NCBI RefSeq assembly: GCF_963678635.1
Contig: NC_087067.1
Span: forward strand, 37,024,686 to 37,088,685
DNA from: Symsagittifera roscoffensis
Taxonomy: Eukaryota > Xenacoelomorpha > Acoela > Convolutidae
Reading direction: 5' to 3'
DNA: 64,000 nt
This document shows positions 52,453 to 62,344 of the stretch, piece by piece. A model generated the notes under the pieces. That model saw nothing but the letters and a program-made list of their open reading frames with translations. It did not search any database and had not been told where the DNA came from. Positions within the stretch are counted from its first letter, which is position 1, and each line of letters begins with the position of its first letter. The position numbers were made by a program, and so were the translations under genes.

Positions 52453-55241
52453 CAGTATGTACTGTCCCTTACAACATGATGTTTGATCAGCACGCCTTGG
52501 AGATGAACGAGAAGGTGCGGAACCTGAACAGGGTGATCCGAGAAATCCACCGGAAGAATGTGCTCCCCGTCGGACTGTTGGACGTGGCGGAGCGCATGGA
52601 GCAAGCGGGATTCCCTGAGGACACCTCCAATGATGGAATCCATTTCGATAGACCGAGGGGAGCAGAGTGGCTGAATGATGTCTTTCAAGGACACATAAAC
52701 ACGCTAGAGGCGGATCTGCTAGAGACAGCCCAATTCACATTAGGGCCACCTCCGAACCCACCATTCCTTGCCTCAAGGGCCTTGTCTGGTCGCTTGGGAC
52801 CGAGGGTCGACACTAGAGACGGCTCGAGGAGCAACCAGGCCAGATTGCAGAGTGCCACGCCGATGGAGTCTGAGGAGGTGACGTCATCAACACCTCCAGG
52901 CTCGGCGATATCCTCAGTGGTAGTGGCAGAGAGCAAGCGGGAAAAGAGGCCTATGGAGACCGCCCGCTTGAGATATCCTGAGAAGGTGAAAGGACTGGAC
53001 CTGGAGGGTTTGGAATGCAGGCGGGAATTGGCGGAGACTCTGGGTATTGAAAGAGTGTCGCACGAAGACTTAAACAGACATCATTGCGTGGACTGGTTGA
53101 AAACTCATGAGGCGCACTTCTCGAGAACAAAACTGATGGAGACCGCGGACCTTACCGGAATTCCCACAAAAGCGATCATGGGACCCATCAACTACAGACC
53201 TCTCAAGCTGCTGGGGAGTCCTGGGCTCATAGCAGAACCCCCCAAACACCGAACGAGCATCGCCAGGATCAGGTTGGCGACCCCGGCACAGTTGAAGGTG
53301 GTGGACAAGCTGCTGAATCCGGAGGGAATGGAATTGCCAGATGCCGCTTACGAAGGCTCGAAATTGGCGGAAGATCCCAGGTACGGGAAGCCCTGTGGGA
53401 GCACCCAGCTGGCCAAAACCTTGGCAGTTTATGATAGAGCAGATCCAGCTGCTGCGAGGGTAGTCATTGTGGCGGGATCATACTTCGAAGGAACGTCTCC
53501 TAAGTTGTTCTGGCCGGAGACTCTGATATACTCTTTGCCAGGAGCCGAACTAAACCAGATGTTAACTCTAGTGGTGGCAATAAAGTCGGAGATGCCTTGT
53601 GAGCCTGAGCTGCTATTGTTTGCAGGAATGAATGATCACCTGCACGCGGCGGGACTTCTTGAGCAGCTGAAGGGCAGTGAACCGACATCGAAGAAGATAT
53701 GGGAGGCCATTCAGACGTTGTTCGCGGCGATGAATGAGGTGCAAGAGAATGTTGTCTCGAGATTTGGATCCAAGACGAAGGTGGTGTTCACTACATCCCC
53801 TGGATACGCGAATATGCCACCCGCCCTACAATTCGTGTACGCGGTCTTGATCCTAATAGCAGAGGGAAACGAATGGCGGATTCTAATGGCAGCCCCCAAT
53901 CGGGAATTGGAGCCATCGAACCTGAGGCTCCGCAAGTCAGAATTGGCAGCGGCATGGGCGGACATATCTCATGCACTGAGGGGCTTTTATGGATTAGCCG
54001 ACATCCTGATCGTATTGGACGAGGTGCTCTTGCTAGAGATATCGAACTTTGCCAGACAACTTAAGTTCAGCCCAGTCATCGGGGACGATCACCCGGCGAT
54101 AAGCCAATTGACGGACAGCTTGTGGTTTTGGAGCATGGAGGTGAAGATCACGAGTTCCACCGGCAAGTCTAGAGGTCCGAGCAACGAGAGAAAAAATGTG
54201 GCTGACACGGAGAAGCAATTAGAGTCGATGAAATATCACCTGACGCAAGAGGATGGCTGGTGGCCATTTTTGACACCAAGGCTGGAGAACGCCACGGATA
54301 AGACGAGGGAGGAAGCACCACCCCTCGTGAAACAAGTCTGGAGTTTTCTGGAGAAACAACTGGAGCTGGCCGAAGGAAGAGGCATGACGGTGGCTAGATT
54401 TGTCTCGGCCGCCAATGAAGTGACGATTGGAGGGTTCTGGAGAGAGCACGCCGAGGGTGAGCTGAAGACTAGAAGGGATCATGAGATTCTTAAGTTCTTG
54501 AGTCCTTGCTGGGGGAAAGAATTCATGGCAGGAATATTCGGCACCACAGCGACTATCTTTGGAGCCTTCGTGGAGGAGATACTGGGCATGCCCATCAGCC
54601 TGCTCTTGGCTTTATATCTGGTCTACCCCAGATACTTGTTCAACATGGGCCCAGCGTACATGTTTAGTCGAGGAGTAGAGACACTTCGGGTTGATGGGTA
54701 TCTGGCACTAGTACTCTTGACCCATGGGGAATTGGTGTCGTTTCATCGATTGATGGAATATGGGGAGCCCCTGTCTATGGGGAAAGTCCACTCGAGCATC
54801 GAAACCTACTCCTACAAGTGTGCCGCGGAGTTGAAGACGTTGTTAGTGCAATACCTCATGATGCAGAATCGGCATATGACGGGTGAAGATAAGAATCCAA
54901 CATCGAGAGAAGAATGGAAGAAGATGAATGGAGGGATGTCTCTGTTGACGGACCTGTGCCTGGCAATGAGATCGGACCCGATGGGGATAATCCGGGGTCT
55001 AGAGGAGGTGGTGACCTGCATTTACGGTCCAGCAGTGACGTACGCATTCCCAGATCCCCTGGTAACAACGTATCGTTACTCTGTGACGCACTTGAGTCTT
55101 GTCAGCGTACTGGATGGGACGGCGCTCAATTGGTGTCAGCAGGAGGCGCTTAGAGCACAAATGAGCAATACGGTACTCTTTGGAAAAAGTGAAAGATGCC
55201 GAGCTGATAGTGTACAACTTCAGGGGGCAGATGCAATGTAG
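52449..55241 (+). CDS. ORF2, middle part: SGNH block V and a second SGNH-like domain
   Basis: 930 codons, frame -1 relative to the preceding ORF. The first 80 residues finish the SGNH domain, with the catalytic Asp/His pair 'DGIHFDRPRG' (52632-52643 encode D-G-I-H). Near 53465-53640 the pattern repeats in degenerate form: 'VVIVAGSYFEG' (Ser retained, Asp of GDS replaced) and 'LLLFAGMNDHL' (Asn-Asp retained), then 'VVFTTSPGY' as in the strand before block V. A hydrophobic stretch 'ISLLLALYLVYPRYLF' lies near 54590-54640. The last 30 residues before TAG 55239 read poorly; an alternative frame over 55170-55260 is open and more protein-like, suggesting two compensating slips. No known family for the rest. 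Confidence 0.65.
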   Translation: MTVCTVPYNMMFDQHALEMNEKVRNLNRVIREIHRKNVLPVGLLDVAERMEQAGFPEDTSNDGIHFDRPRGAEWLNDVFQGHINTLEADLLETAQFTLGPPPNPPFLASRALSGRLGPRVDTRDGSRSNQARLQSATPMESEEVTSSTPPGSAISSVVVAESKREKRPMETARLRYPEKVKGLDLEGLECRRELAETLGIERVSHEDLNRHHCVDWLKTHEAHFSRTKLMETADLTGIPTKAIMGPINYRPLKLLGSPGLIAEPPKHRTSIARIRLATPAQLKVVDKLLNPEGMELPDAAYEGSKLAEDPRYGKPCGSTQLAKTLAVYDRADPAAARVVIVAGSYFEGTSPKLFWPETLIYSLPGAELNQMLTLVVAIKSEMPCEPELLLFAGMNDHLHAAGLLEQLKGSEPTSKKIWEAIQTLFAAMNEVQENVVSRFGSKTKVVFTTSPGYANMPPALQFVYAVLILIAEGNEWRILMAAPNRELEPSNLRLRKSELAAAWADISHALRGFYGLADILIVLDEVLLLEISNFARQLKFSPVIGDDHPAISQLTDSLWFWSMEVKITSSTGKSRGPSNERKNVADTEKQLESMKYHLTQEDGWWPFLTPRLENATDKTREEAPPLVKQVWSFLEKQLELAEGRGMTVARFVSAANEVTIGGFWREHAEGELKTRRDHEILKFLSPCWGKEFMAGIFGTTATIFGAFVEEILGMPISLLLALYLVYPRYLFNMGPAYMFSRGVETLRVDGYLALVLLTHGELVSFHRLMEYGEPLSMGKVHSSIETYSYKCAAELKTLLVQYLMMQNRHMTGEDKNPTSREEWKKMNGGMSLLTDLCLAMRSDPMGIIRGLEEVVTCIYGPAVTYAFPDPLVTTYRYSVTHLSLVSVLDGTALNWCQQEALRAQMSNTVLFGKSERCRADSVQLQGADAM

Positions 55242-56657
55242 AATGGGAGGCAAGCGAGAGGGTCCATCGAAACGTATCCCAAGTTCTGGAACTTGAACCC
55301 ACTGACGGCAGACGGACGAGAGATCTTGAGGATTCCTGCTTGGAAGGAAAGCTTTGCACTGGTTAAGAGGGAGCTGGAGGCCACAATGGAGAAAGAAATC
55401 CTGCCGGCCACCATGCCTGAGTTCCCTATAGTTAGGAGGATGACCTTGGGAATGAACAGCCCCTTGGTAGTTCCATCCATAATGGCGAGGATGACTACGG
55501 AAGAAGTGCAGAAGTACTTCACTGATGGCTGGGACCCCCTGTTCGTCGGCTATACGGCGGCGGTTTACTTCCACACTAGCGAGGCGAAAATAAATTCGTG
55601 GACGACGCAAGCAAAAAAGATGAGAGGCTCGCAGCCCCCTGGATATGAGGTGCGAAAGGTCTTGAGAGCTCTTGAGCAGGAGGGACTTGAGAATATGCTA
55701 CCAATATGGGATGATGGCAGGATGATCATGATGGAGGGGCATGTCGCGTTGGTGGATGACATGAAATTTGCAACAAGAAAGTATAGGGCACCCTATGGCT
55801 TAGAACAGGTGGAAATGAGACAGGAGGGAAAAGAACTGGATGCTGCAGGTCAACTGTACGTGGCCCTGACGGAATACAAGAGATTGGATCCGGCGACACC
55901 ATCACCACTCTCAGTGGATACACCTGGAGACAAGAGGAGTGGACCCGTGGAGGACCGGTTCAAAAGAATTCTCGAGAGAAGAAGAAATGAGTCAGAAGAA
56001 GAGAGTATGGATGAAACTATCAGCGAAGCCGGTGAGGACATGGAAGTGGGGAATACGCCTGAACCGACACCATCAGGGGAGGAGCTCACCACTCAAGAGC
56101 TGTTGAAAGACTTGAGCGAGGAGAATTGGGCAGATACTGCCACTCCACCGCTGACCCCGTCCCCCCGGAAGAATCTGGAGTTGCCATTGGCAAGCGAGAC
56201 CTCCAATATGGGGATGATACTCTTGAGCTCGGAGGAAAGGGAAAAGAATACTTTTGAGGGAAATAGGGACATGTTCCTGGGGTCTCTAAAGGACGATGCT
56301 TGGCAGGAGTTCTTGAAGGAATTCAATCAAGAAGTGGGCAGCGAGACGACGCTGGACAAATTCAAGGAGGAACTGTGGGACACATTTGTGAAGTATGGAG
56401 AACCGCTTCTGATAGGAACGGGCCTGGATGAGAAGGCGAGAAAAGAGCTGCTGAACAAGCTGATAGAGCTGAGGAATTCACGATCGAAGACTAGAGAAGA
56501 GAAATGTGAGGACGGCTCTACTCTGAAACAAAAAACTGTAGATAAAATAGTTGATGATATAAAAGGGGATAAGGTTGGGACTAGTAATATGATTAAAAGT
56601 ACTAATATCCTTAAGGCTCGAGCAGGGGGAGGCAAGAGTTGGAGTGGTTGGAGGTAG
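55242..56657 (+). CDS. ORF2, C-terminal part
   Basis: Same frame as 52449-55241 beyond the TAG (17 codons, then 454 codons to TAG 56655). Globular to about residue 190, then strongly acidic (ESEEESMDETISEAGEDMEV) and ending with a short Lys-rich, AT-rich tail (56510-56640) whose base use differs from its neighbours. No recognised domain. Most likely the end of the ORF2 polyprotein (about 1,890 codons in all if the breaks are mutations). Confidence 0.55.
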   Translation, partial: NGRQARGSIETYPKFWNLNPLTADGREILRIPAWKESFALVKRELEATMEKEILPATMPEFPIVRRMTLGMNSPLVVPSIMARMTTEEVQKYFTDGWDPLFVGYTAAVYFHTSEAKINSWTTQAKKMRGSQPPGYEVRKVLRALEQEGLENMLPIWDDGRMIMMEGHVALVDDMKFATRKYRAPYGLEQVEMRQEGKELDAAGQLYVALTEYKRLDPATPSPLSVDTPGDKRSGPVEDRFKRILERRRNESEEESMDETISEAGEDMEVGNTPEPTPSGEELTTQELLKDLSEENWADTATPPLTPSPRKNLELPLASETSNMGMILLSSEEREKNTFEGNRDMFLGSLKDDAWQEFLKEFNQEVGSETTLDKFKEELWDTFVKYGEPLLIGTGLDEKARKELLNKLIELRNSRSKTREEKCEDGSTLKQKTVDKIVDDIKGDKVGTSNMIKSTNILKARAGGGKSWSGWR

Positions 56658-56677
56658 ACAGATAGGTCGAATCAGTG

Positions 56678-58681
56678 ATGATAGCCACAACACCCTCAAG
56701 CAGAGATGTGAAGACTCGCAAGAGGAAGAGAGAAGTAGAGGGATTGGGTAGTCCTTCAGTGGATGCTGTTTCGGAAGGAAACTTGAGAGAGACGGCGCCC
56801 ATGGTTTTGGCTCGATGCAAGACGGCCGCATACAAGAGCAGCACGGAGCTCAGAAGACCACTCGAAGTAGAGAGGGAGATAGAGGCTTCCACCAGTTCGA
56901 CATCGGAGGGAGACTTTAAGCCCCAGAAGATAAACGTGAAGAGAGGTTCAACGAGCGGACAGACATGGGAAGTGGATGTCGGCAAAGAATGGGTTTCGAA
57001 GGCACACCAGGCCACGGGGAAGCAAATGGCGAGTGATCCACTGGAGAGGAATAAAACGAGGAACACCTCCCGGACATGGTGGGTGGCCCTAGAGACATTG
57101 AAGGAAATGGAAGACTGCTTGAAGAAGTTGGACAGTGGAGTGGCTCGCAAACGACGCAATTGGGCCACCCAGCAAAAGGCTGAGGTTAACAAGATAGAAT
57201 TGGCGAATCAGCTGAAGAGGTCCTGGCAGAACTTGTTGAAGGATCATTTCGAAGAGGCAATGAGGACATCCTCATCAGCGCCGCCATTGATGGCGAATCC
57301 CTTCGTTAGAACCGCAGGACAATTGATGTTCACCTGGAGTCTGGTGGGAATAGAGTTGGAGACATTGACCTCATATGACAGGCTGAAGTTGGGAAGCAAG
57401 AAGCTAGATGTGTATCAAGCACTGATGCAACACGTGGCCAGGAATAATTCAGGCTTGAGCCTGGCTAGGAGGAAGGATGCCACATGTTTCTTGAGATGGA
57501 TAATGTCAATGATGTCTGACAGCACCATCTTGGCGTGCCACCAAAAGGCAAGCGGAAGTAAAACCGTGGAAAAAAGAGTCTCAACGATCATCTTAAACGT
57601 GTATCAGAGTACTGGAATAGAAAAGGAAGATGGTTCCAGACTATCCCTAGAGAACCACAGAAAGCTAGATGAGGTGCGGAGGTTTTTTAACAAGAAGTTC
57701 GAAGAAGAACATGATGTTCACCGTAACCTGGCCTTGTCAGAGCAGTACTCGAGACCCAGCGAGAAGGGGGAATACCAATACGTGTCAGGAGTGATGGGAA
57801 TAGCCTACAACCCCTTCTTAGACTCAGAAACTGGAGGCGCTCACAGGAACCACGAGGTAGCGGAGCTGCTGAAGTTTTGGACAGAAAAAATAATGGAAAT
57901 AGACGCGGTGGAGAAAGAGAGGCCGAGCCTGGGCCTGATTCTTGAGAAATCACCGGAGGTGGTGAGCATACCGCGCTCGAACAAGAGAGTTGAAGTGAAC
58001 ATGGGTGATGGCAATGGCTTGCTGATCACGAACTTGGGAGTGGTATGGAAGTTACTAAGACCCTCCTGGTGCCCACATCCCCACGCGAGTCTGATCGAGG
58101 AGACCACCGAACGGGTGAGGTTAGCTCCAACGGAAGATGAAGATTTGGCAAAGTTGAGTGTGGTGCACAAACTGATCTTACCTCAGATGAAGGAGTCAGG
58201 CGAAAAGACGAACAGTCTTGAGTCAGCAAAGAAGATGGAGCCGGGTAGCTGTCTGGATTCTACGTGTGGGAGTGGAGAGCACACCTGCGATGGACGATCA
58301 TGTGTCAGGATATTGTCTTTTCAAAAAGAAGATCTGGTTACTTGGTTTGAAGACATCACGGAAAGGGAGAAAAGTGAAGTACAAATAGTGGCGGAGTGTT
58401 ACGCGAGAACTACGGTGAACATAGCGACAGCTCTCGGATTCTTCTCGAGAACGTGTAGTCTGCAGTCACTGGAGAGGCTAGAGTCTGAACACCATTTAGT
58501 GACGGCGTTGAGCGTGGAATCATGGCCGGGAGTGTTGCAGGTGACTCAAAAACATATCCGGAGCTGGAAGGTTGGTCTCGAGGCAGAAATGGGGTTTCCC
58601 ATGAGCGAAGCTTATGACATGCCGTTGAACGCAAAATCCCTGATAGGGTCAATGATGGCCAATTTGTGCGGAAGCCACTAA
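56678..58681 (+). CDS. ORF3, N-terminal part, unknown family
   Basis: From ATG 56678 (a TAG in frame at 56663 rules out extension from ORF2); 667 codons to TAA 58679-58681. Begins with a basic segment (TRKRKRE) that could be a nuclear signal, then an acidic/Ser linker and a mostly helical body. A cysteine cluster (CLDSTCGSGEHTCDGRSC) lies near 58249-58305 and could bind metal. No signal peptide, membrane anchor or known catalytic motif. Frame and start are clear; function unknown. Confidence 0.6.
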   Translation: MIATTPSSRDVKTRKRKREVEGLGSPSVDAVSEGNLRETAPMVLARCKTAAYKSSTELRRPLEVEREIEASTSSTSEGDFKPQKINVKRGSTSGQTWEVDVGKEWVSKAHQATGKQMASDPLERNKTRNTSRTWWVALETLKEMEDCLKKLDSGVARKRRNWATQQKAEVNKIELANQLKRSWQNLLKDHFEEAMRTSSSAPPLMANPFVRTAGQLMFTWSLVGIELETLTSYDRLKLGSKKLDVYQALMQHVARNNSGLSLARRKDATCFLRWIMSMMSDSTILACHQKASGSKTVEKRVSTIILNVYQSTGIEKEDGSRLSLENHRKLDEVRRFFNKKFEEEHDVHRNLALSEQYSRPSEKGEYQYVSGVMGIAYNPFLDSETGGAHRNHEVAELLKFWTEKIMEIDAVEKERPSLGLILEKSPEVVSIPRSNKRVEVNMGDGNGLLITNLGVVWKLLRPSWCPHPHASLIEETTERVRLAPTEDEDLAKLSVVHKLILPQMKESGEKTNSLESAKKMEPGSCLDSTCGSGEHTCDGRSCVRILSFQKEDLVTWFEDITEREKSEVQIVAECYARTTVNIATALGFFSRTCSLQSLERLESEHHLVTALSVESWPGVLQVTQKHIRSWKVGLEAEMGFPMSEAYDMPLNAKSLIGSMMANLCGSH

Positions 58682-59836
58682 CCACTGCACATGGCGATGG
58701 TGGAAGCATCCAACCAGAGAATATTGGTGGACAAGGCCTTCTCAGTGCCCAAGTGCGTGAGGTTGGCTCGGGTATCGCATCACTCGCACAAGTTGTTGAG
58801 GAAAATCAGAGGGACAGTACCGAAAGAGTTGAGAGATGACTTGAGTGAAATCTGGGGAGAAGAGCTTTTGAAGTTGGAAAGTGAGAACACAAGCGATCAC
58901 GAGAGACAAAACGTGATCGGAAAACCTGTGGGGGGTACTCCAAACATGGGAGAGAACGACACGATGCATGAGAAAATGATGGAGCTTGAGCCTCTCTTGG
59001 AAGCCTCGGGGGAGCGTAACCTCAGGAGCATTGAGATCACCCATGGAGAATGCCCATGCCACTGTTTAGCACAGACGGTGTGGTATCCAGACCACAAGAA
59101 CCTTTGTCTGGTGTGGGATATGGAAGAAAATCGGTCGATCGGATTACCGGATCACCGGCAGAAGGTGACGCTCTTAGTAGTGAGTACGATGCTGGCTCTG
59201 AGATGGATAGAGGAGAATATAACAAAGTATCGGGAAGCAAAGACGCCAACGACTGAGTCAATATATGTGATAGACTACAGCAGGAGACTCGAGTTGTTTG
59301 AGACTGCATGCAAAGTATTCGCCATACCAACGGAAGTCAGACACGTATGGAGCCGCTTGAGGTACTTTCCATGGTTTCGAGCGACACTGACGTCTTGGTT
59401 ATACATGACAACGAAAGATCACATGAGAAAGCATCAAAAGGAGTATCGACAGTTCCAGGCCGAGATTGGGCCGGAAGCTTTCAAGAGACCCCTGTTAACC
59501 CATCGAAATGCGATCACGACAGGATGGAAGAGAGTGGGTAAAATGTCTAGAGACAATACCAAAGCGAGGGAATCAATACTAGAGGAAGACTTGGCGAAGA
59601 ACGTGAGCTTGAGCCTACACAACTCCTTTTGTTTGAACCGGGAATCAAGGGTGAAGGCACTACCCAATCAGGCAAAAAGGTTGCAGGAGCAAAGGGAATG
59701 GATGCGATCCTATGAACAGCTGAAGGCTTGGGAGGAGATCGTGATTAGCTCCGATGATGAAGAAGAACTGTTGAGACAGTTTGCCGTATCCAGTACTTCA
59801 GGAGACGGCACCTCCAAGGCGAAGAGTGCGAAATGA
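58682..59836 (+). CDS. ORF3, C-terminal part, unknown family
   Basis: In frame with the preceding ORF across TAA 58679 (three codons to ATG 58691), 381 codons to TGA 59834. Contains 'HGECPCHCLAQTVWYPDHKN', a second Cys/His group near 59040-59100, a hydrophobic segment 'VTLLVVSTMLALRWI', and a charged C-terminal tail (SSDDEEELL). Probably one protein of about 1,050 residues with the previous part. Not recognised. Confidence 0.55.
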   Translation, partial: PLHMAMVEASNQRILVDKAFSVPKCVRLARVSHHSHKLLRKIRGTVPKELRDDLSEIWGEELLKLESENTSDHERQNVIGKPVGGTPNMGENDTMHEKMMELEPLLEASGERNLRSIEITHGECPCHCLAQTVWYPDHKNLCLVWDMEENRSIGLPDHRQKVTLLVVSTMLALRWIEENITKYREAKTPTTESIYVIDYSRRLELFETACKVFAIPTEVRHVWSRLRYFPWFRATLTSWLYMTTKDHMRKHQKEYRQFQAEIGPEAFKRPLLTHRNAITTGWKRVGKMSRDNTKARESILEEDLAKNVSLSLHNSFCLNRESRVKALPNQAKRLQEQREWMRSYEQLKAWEEIVISSDDEEELLRQFAVSSTSGDGTSKAKSAK

Positions 59837-60266
59837 GCGGATGGCTCGAAGGGATCTTGAGTCTTGAGAGGGAAAGGGGGCTTGAGTGTGGATCCGGGTG
59901 AAACCCGGGTTCACGAAAAAGAAATTTTAACGAAACAGATTTTGTTATTAATATGCTATATCTATTATATAAATAAAAATGCTGCATGACAATTTCCTAA
60001 TTGAATGGGACAAAAGAAATTTTAAATATTTGGCTTGAAAAGCGAGAATTCATAGGTGCAGGTGTGTGCAGATTTTGATTGCTGTTTAGCGATAGTGTGA
60101 AAATTTTACATGGCCGTGAATTTTGGGGTGTAGATAAGCTTAAGTCTGCTGCAAACTTCTGTAAATGACCACTGGCACTGTACCTTGAACAACACTCGAT
60201 TTTTTGGGACTCACTGGCAGACGACAGCACGCGATGAGGACATCGATCTTGAGTCCGGGGAGTACG
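59837..60266 (+). other. 3' non-coding region of the giant element
   Basis: 430 bp with four CTTGAG words (near 59857, 59863, 59881 and 60248) and an AAAGGGGG run near 59872. The 17 bases before the LTR (GAGTCCGGGGAGTACG) are only moderately purine-rich, so the plus-strand primer site is not obvious. Confidence 0.6.
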
Positions 60267-61140
60267 TGCCAGTCGGTCATATTTGGAAGTTTGACCTTGA
60301 GAAAAGCAAGAGCACTTAATTTTGGGGTGAAATTTAATTTTTCAAAAATTCGAATGGAGCCTGTCATGCACGATTTTCTCGCGATAACTGAAAACCGAAA
60401 AAGAGAATTCAGAACGATCGAACAACAATCGCGGGAAAGTTGCTATTCGCAATTTCTGTCGAAATAGAACGAGAGTAGAGCTGTCCCATCTGAAACAGAG
60501 ACAGGCGTATTCCCGAGAACTGGATTGTTATCACTCGATTGGATTACTATTTGAACTGAACTAGAGTGAACCTTCGGTGGAAAGGTGGACAGCTTGAGTG
60601 TCCCAATGGTTCACGAGAAACTACATCCTAGAGTTAAAACTTGTCCTTGTCATTGAAACATTAAAACTCATTTAGTTACGTTATTTAATTCTCGAGTTAA
60701 TTACCGACTGAAGTACTTCCCTTTCTTGAGTGTGCTACGATGTGAGTACTTAATTTAAATTTCTAGAGTGTGTTTTATGATTGTTATATTGAGGTAAGGC
60801 GAGTTTTAGGTTGATCCATCTGAAATGGATCAAAGTTCCACTGTCTAATAAAAAGTAACTTAACGGATTGTTCCAACCCGGTTTTTAACGGCGTTCATGT
60901 ATTTTGGATATCTAGAGACCTGAGTATGGGGACGTTATTATTTCTAGAGTGGGGGGGATATTTTGGTAGTAGCCTTTAAGCTGTAACGGGTCGTGGTCTC
61001 ATGTCACAAGCGAACCGAATTGGCTCCGACTGATTTGAGGTGGAAAAACACAAGAGATAGTGTCCCTGACTCTTGAGCCAATGGTTATAGGGCCTATTTT
61101 TCTTAAGCCTCATGTGTGACTACAGTAGACGAATGTTACA
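60267..61140 (+). repeat. 3' LTR of the giant element
   Basis: 874 bp, same ends as the 5' LTR. It carries a short ORF in both copies without recognisable content. AATAAAAAG near 60846 may serve polyadenylation. Confidence 0.97.
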
Positions 61141-61480
61141 AAGGTTTTCTGAAAATTCACATAAAAATTCACATAAAATTCACATAAAACGCCATATCTC
61201 AAAAACTACAAGGACTTGAGCAGTCATATTTGGAGGCAAGATTCGCATCACCTTAGAGTACTCTATAACCCCCAAGCACAGTGTTGGGGATTTCACATTT
61301 TGGAAAAAAATAATATAGGTTTTCTGAAAAAAAATTAGATAAAATCACAACAGTCGTCGTATCTCGTACACTTAAAGGATTAGTGTATTCATAATTGGAG
61401 GCTAAAATCGCAACCCCTTGGCAAAACCTGACAGCATCTACTATTGGGCTGTTTTTATTTTCAACTGGTTGAAATCAAAT
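61141..61480 (+). repeat. satellite-like repeat, right part
   Basis: CGCCATATCTCAAAAACTAC at 61190 and CGTCGTATCTCGTACACTTA at 61356, with GGAGGCAAGATTCGCATC between. This is the same repeat as 37860-38503. Removing the giant element leaves about 173 bp between flanking key words, close to the unit size, so it inserted within a unit. Confidence 0.75.
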
Positions 61481-62344
61481 TGGAAAATCGAAAAAAAAAT
61501 TCCTTATCATTGCAAAATACGAAATAGCTTAAACGTGAAAAAAATTCTTTCGTTAAACATGCAAAAATAATATGCTGGAAAAGCTTAACGTGTCGAAAAA
61601 AAAGCCCGTTTTTCAATATATAATAGATTTGAGAATGCGTTTAATTTGTAAACTCAAATATACTTTTTCGCACAACTTTGAGCATCTTTCGATTTAAAAA
61701 TTCTAAGATAATACGTAATAATGATCGAAGATCATAAAAAGTGTCATACATGTCACTAATCCAAAAATTAAACTTTTAAGCAATCAAAACATCGCAATTA
61801 TTACTAAAATTATTTAACTAAAATTAACTATTATTTAATCAGTTTTTAAATTTCGCCACAAATTTTCAACTTTTCTGTTTTCACAAATTACAGGAAAAAA
61901 CTTCACGAAAGAAATTTGTTCAAATCAGAAAAACTTCTTGCTTTCGAATAAAAACGACAAAAATAAGCAGAAGACATAACCAAACCATTCAAACGGAAGG
62001 AATTAAAAATTGAAATTAACACCGTTATCGCGCAATTGTGTATCACCAGTTCTACGTGTTATAAAATTTACAAAAAATCCTCGATTACAAAAAATCACTA
62101 AGAAAATTTTAGTTCCAGATCACAAGTCATTTGAAGGAAAATTCATTTAAAATCAGTTTCAAACGTTTTTGCAACTATGAGAATCGTCACGTTTTTTACA
62201 AAAAACTAATCTAAATGCACAAATCATCTTAACAAATTTTCACATAAATTTTCAGCCGGAGCTATCCTGTTACATATAACCAATCACAATTGCCCACAAA
62301 AATTATGAATTAAATTTAAGAAATCAATCGCTAAAATCTTTCTA
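61481..62344. other. AT-rich spacer
   Basis: About 0.86 kb of AT-rich DNA with no ORF, tRNA or repeat that I recognise. Confidence 0.6.

Larger units (their letters stand above)
38504..61140 (+). mobile_element. giant Ty3-like LTR retrotransposon, 22.6 kb
   Basis: Two 874-bp LTRs in direct orientation (38504-39377, 60267-61140) enclose a 2.2-kb leader, gag-pol with a C-terminal macro domain (41618-50417), a 0.54-kb spacer, ORF2 (50956-56657), ORF3 (56678-59836) and a 0.43-kb 3' region. The internal region is much richer in G and C than the flanks. The frames are broken only by five in-frame stops and a few one-base shifts. Ordinary Ty3 elements are 5-8 kb; very large Ty3 families (such as Burro in planarians) are known, but I do not recognise this set of extra ORFs. 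The 5-bp flanks AAGTG and AAGGT are not a clean target duplication. Confidence 0.97.

Noticed and set aside
38499-61145. Target-site duplication of the giant element
   Set aside because: Flanks AAGTG and AAGGT share only three of five positions; not claimed.
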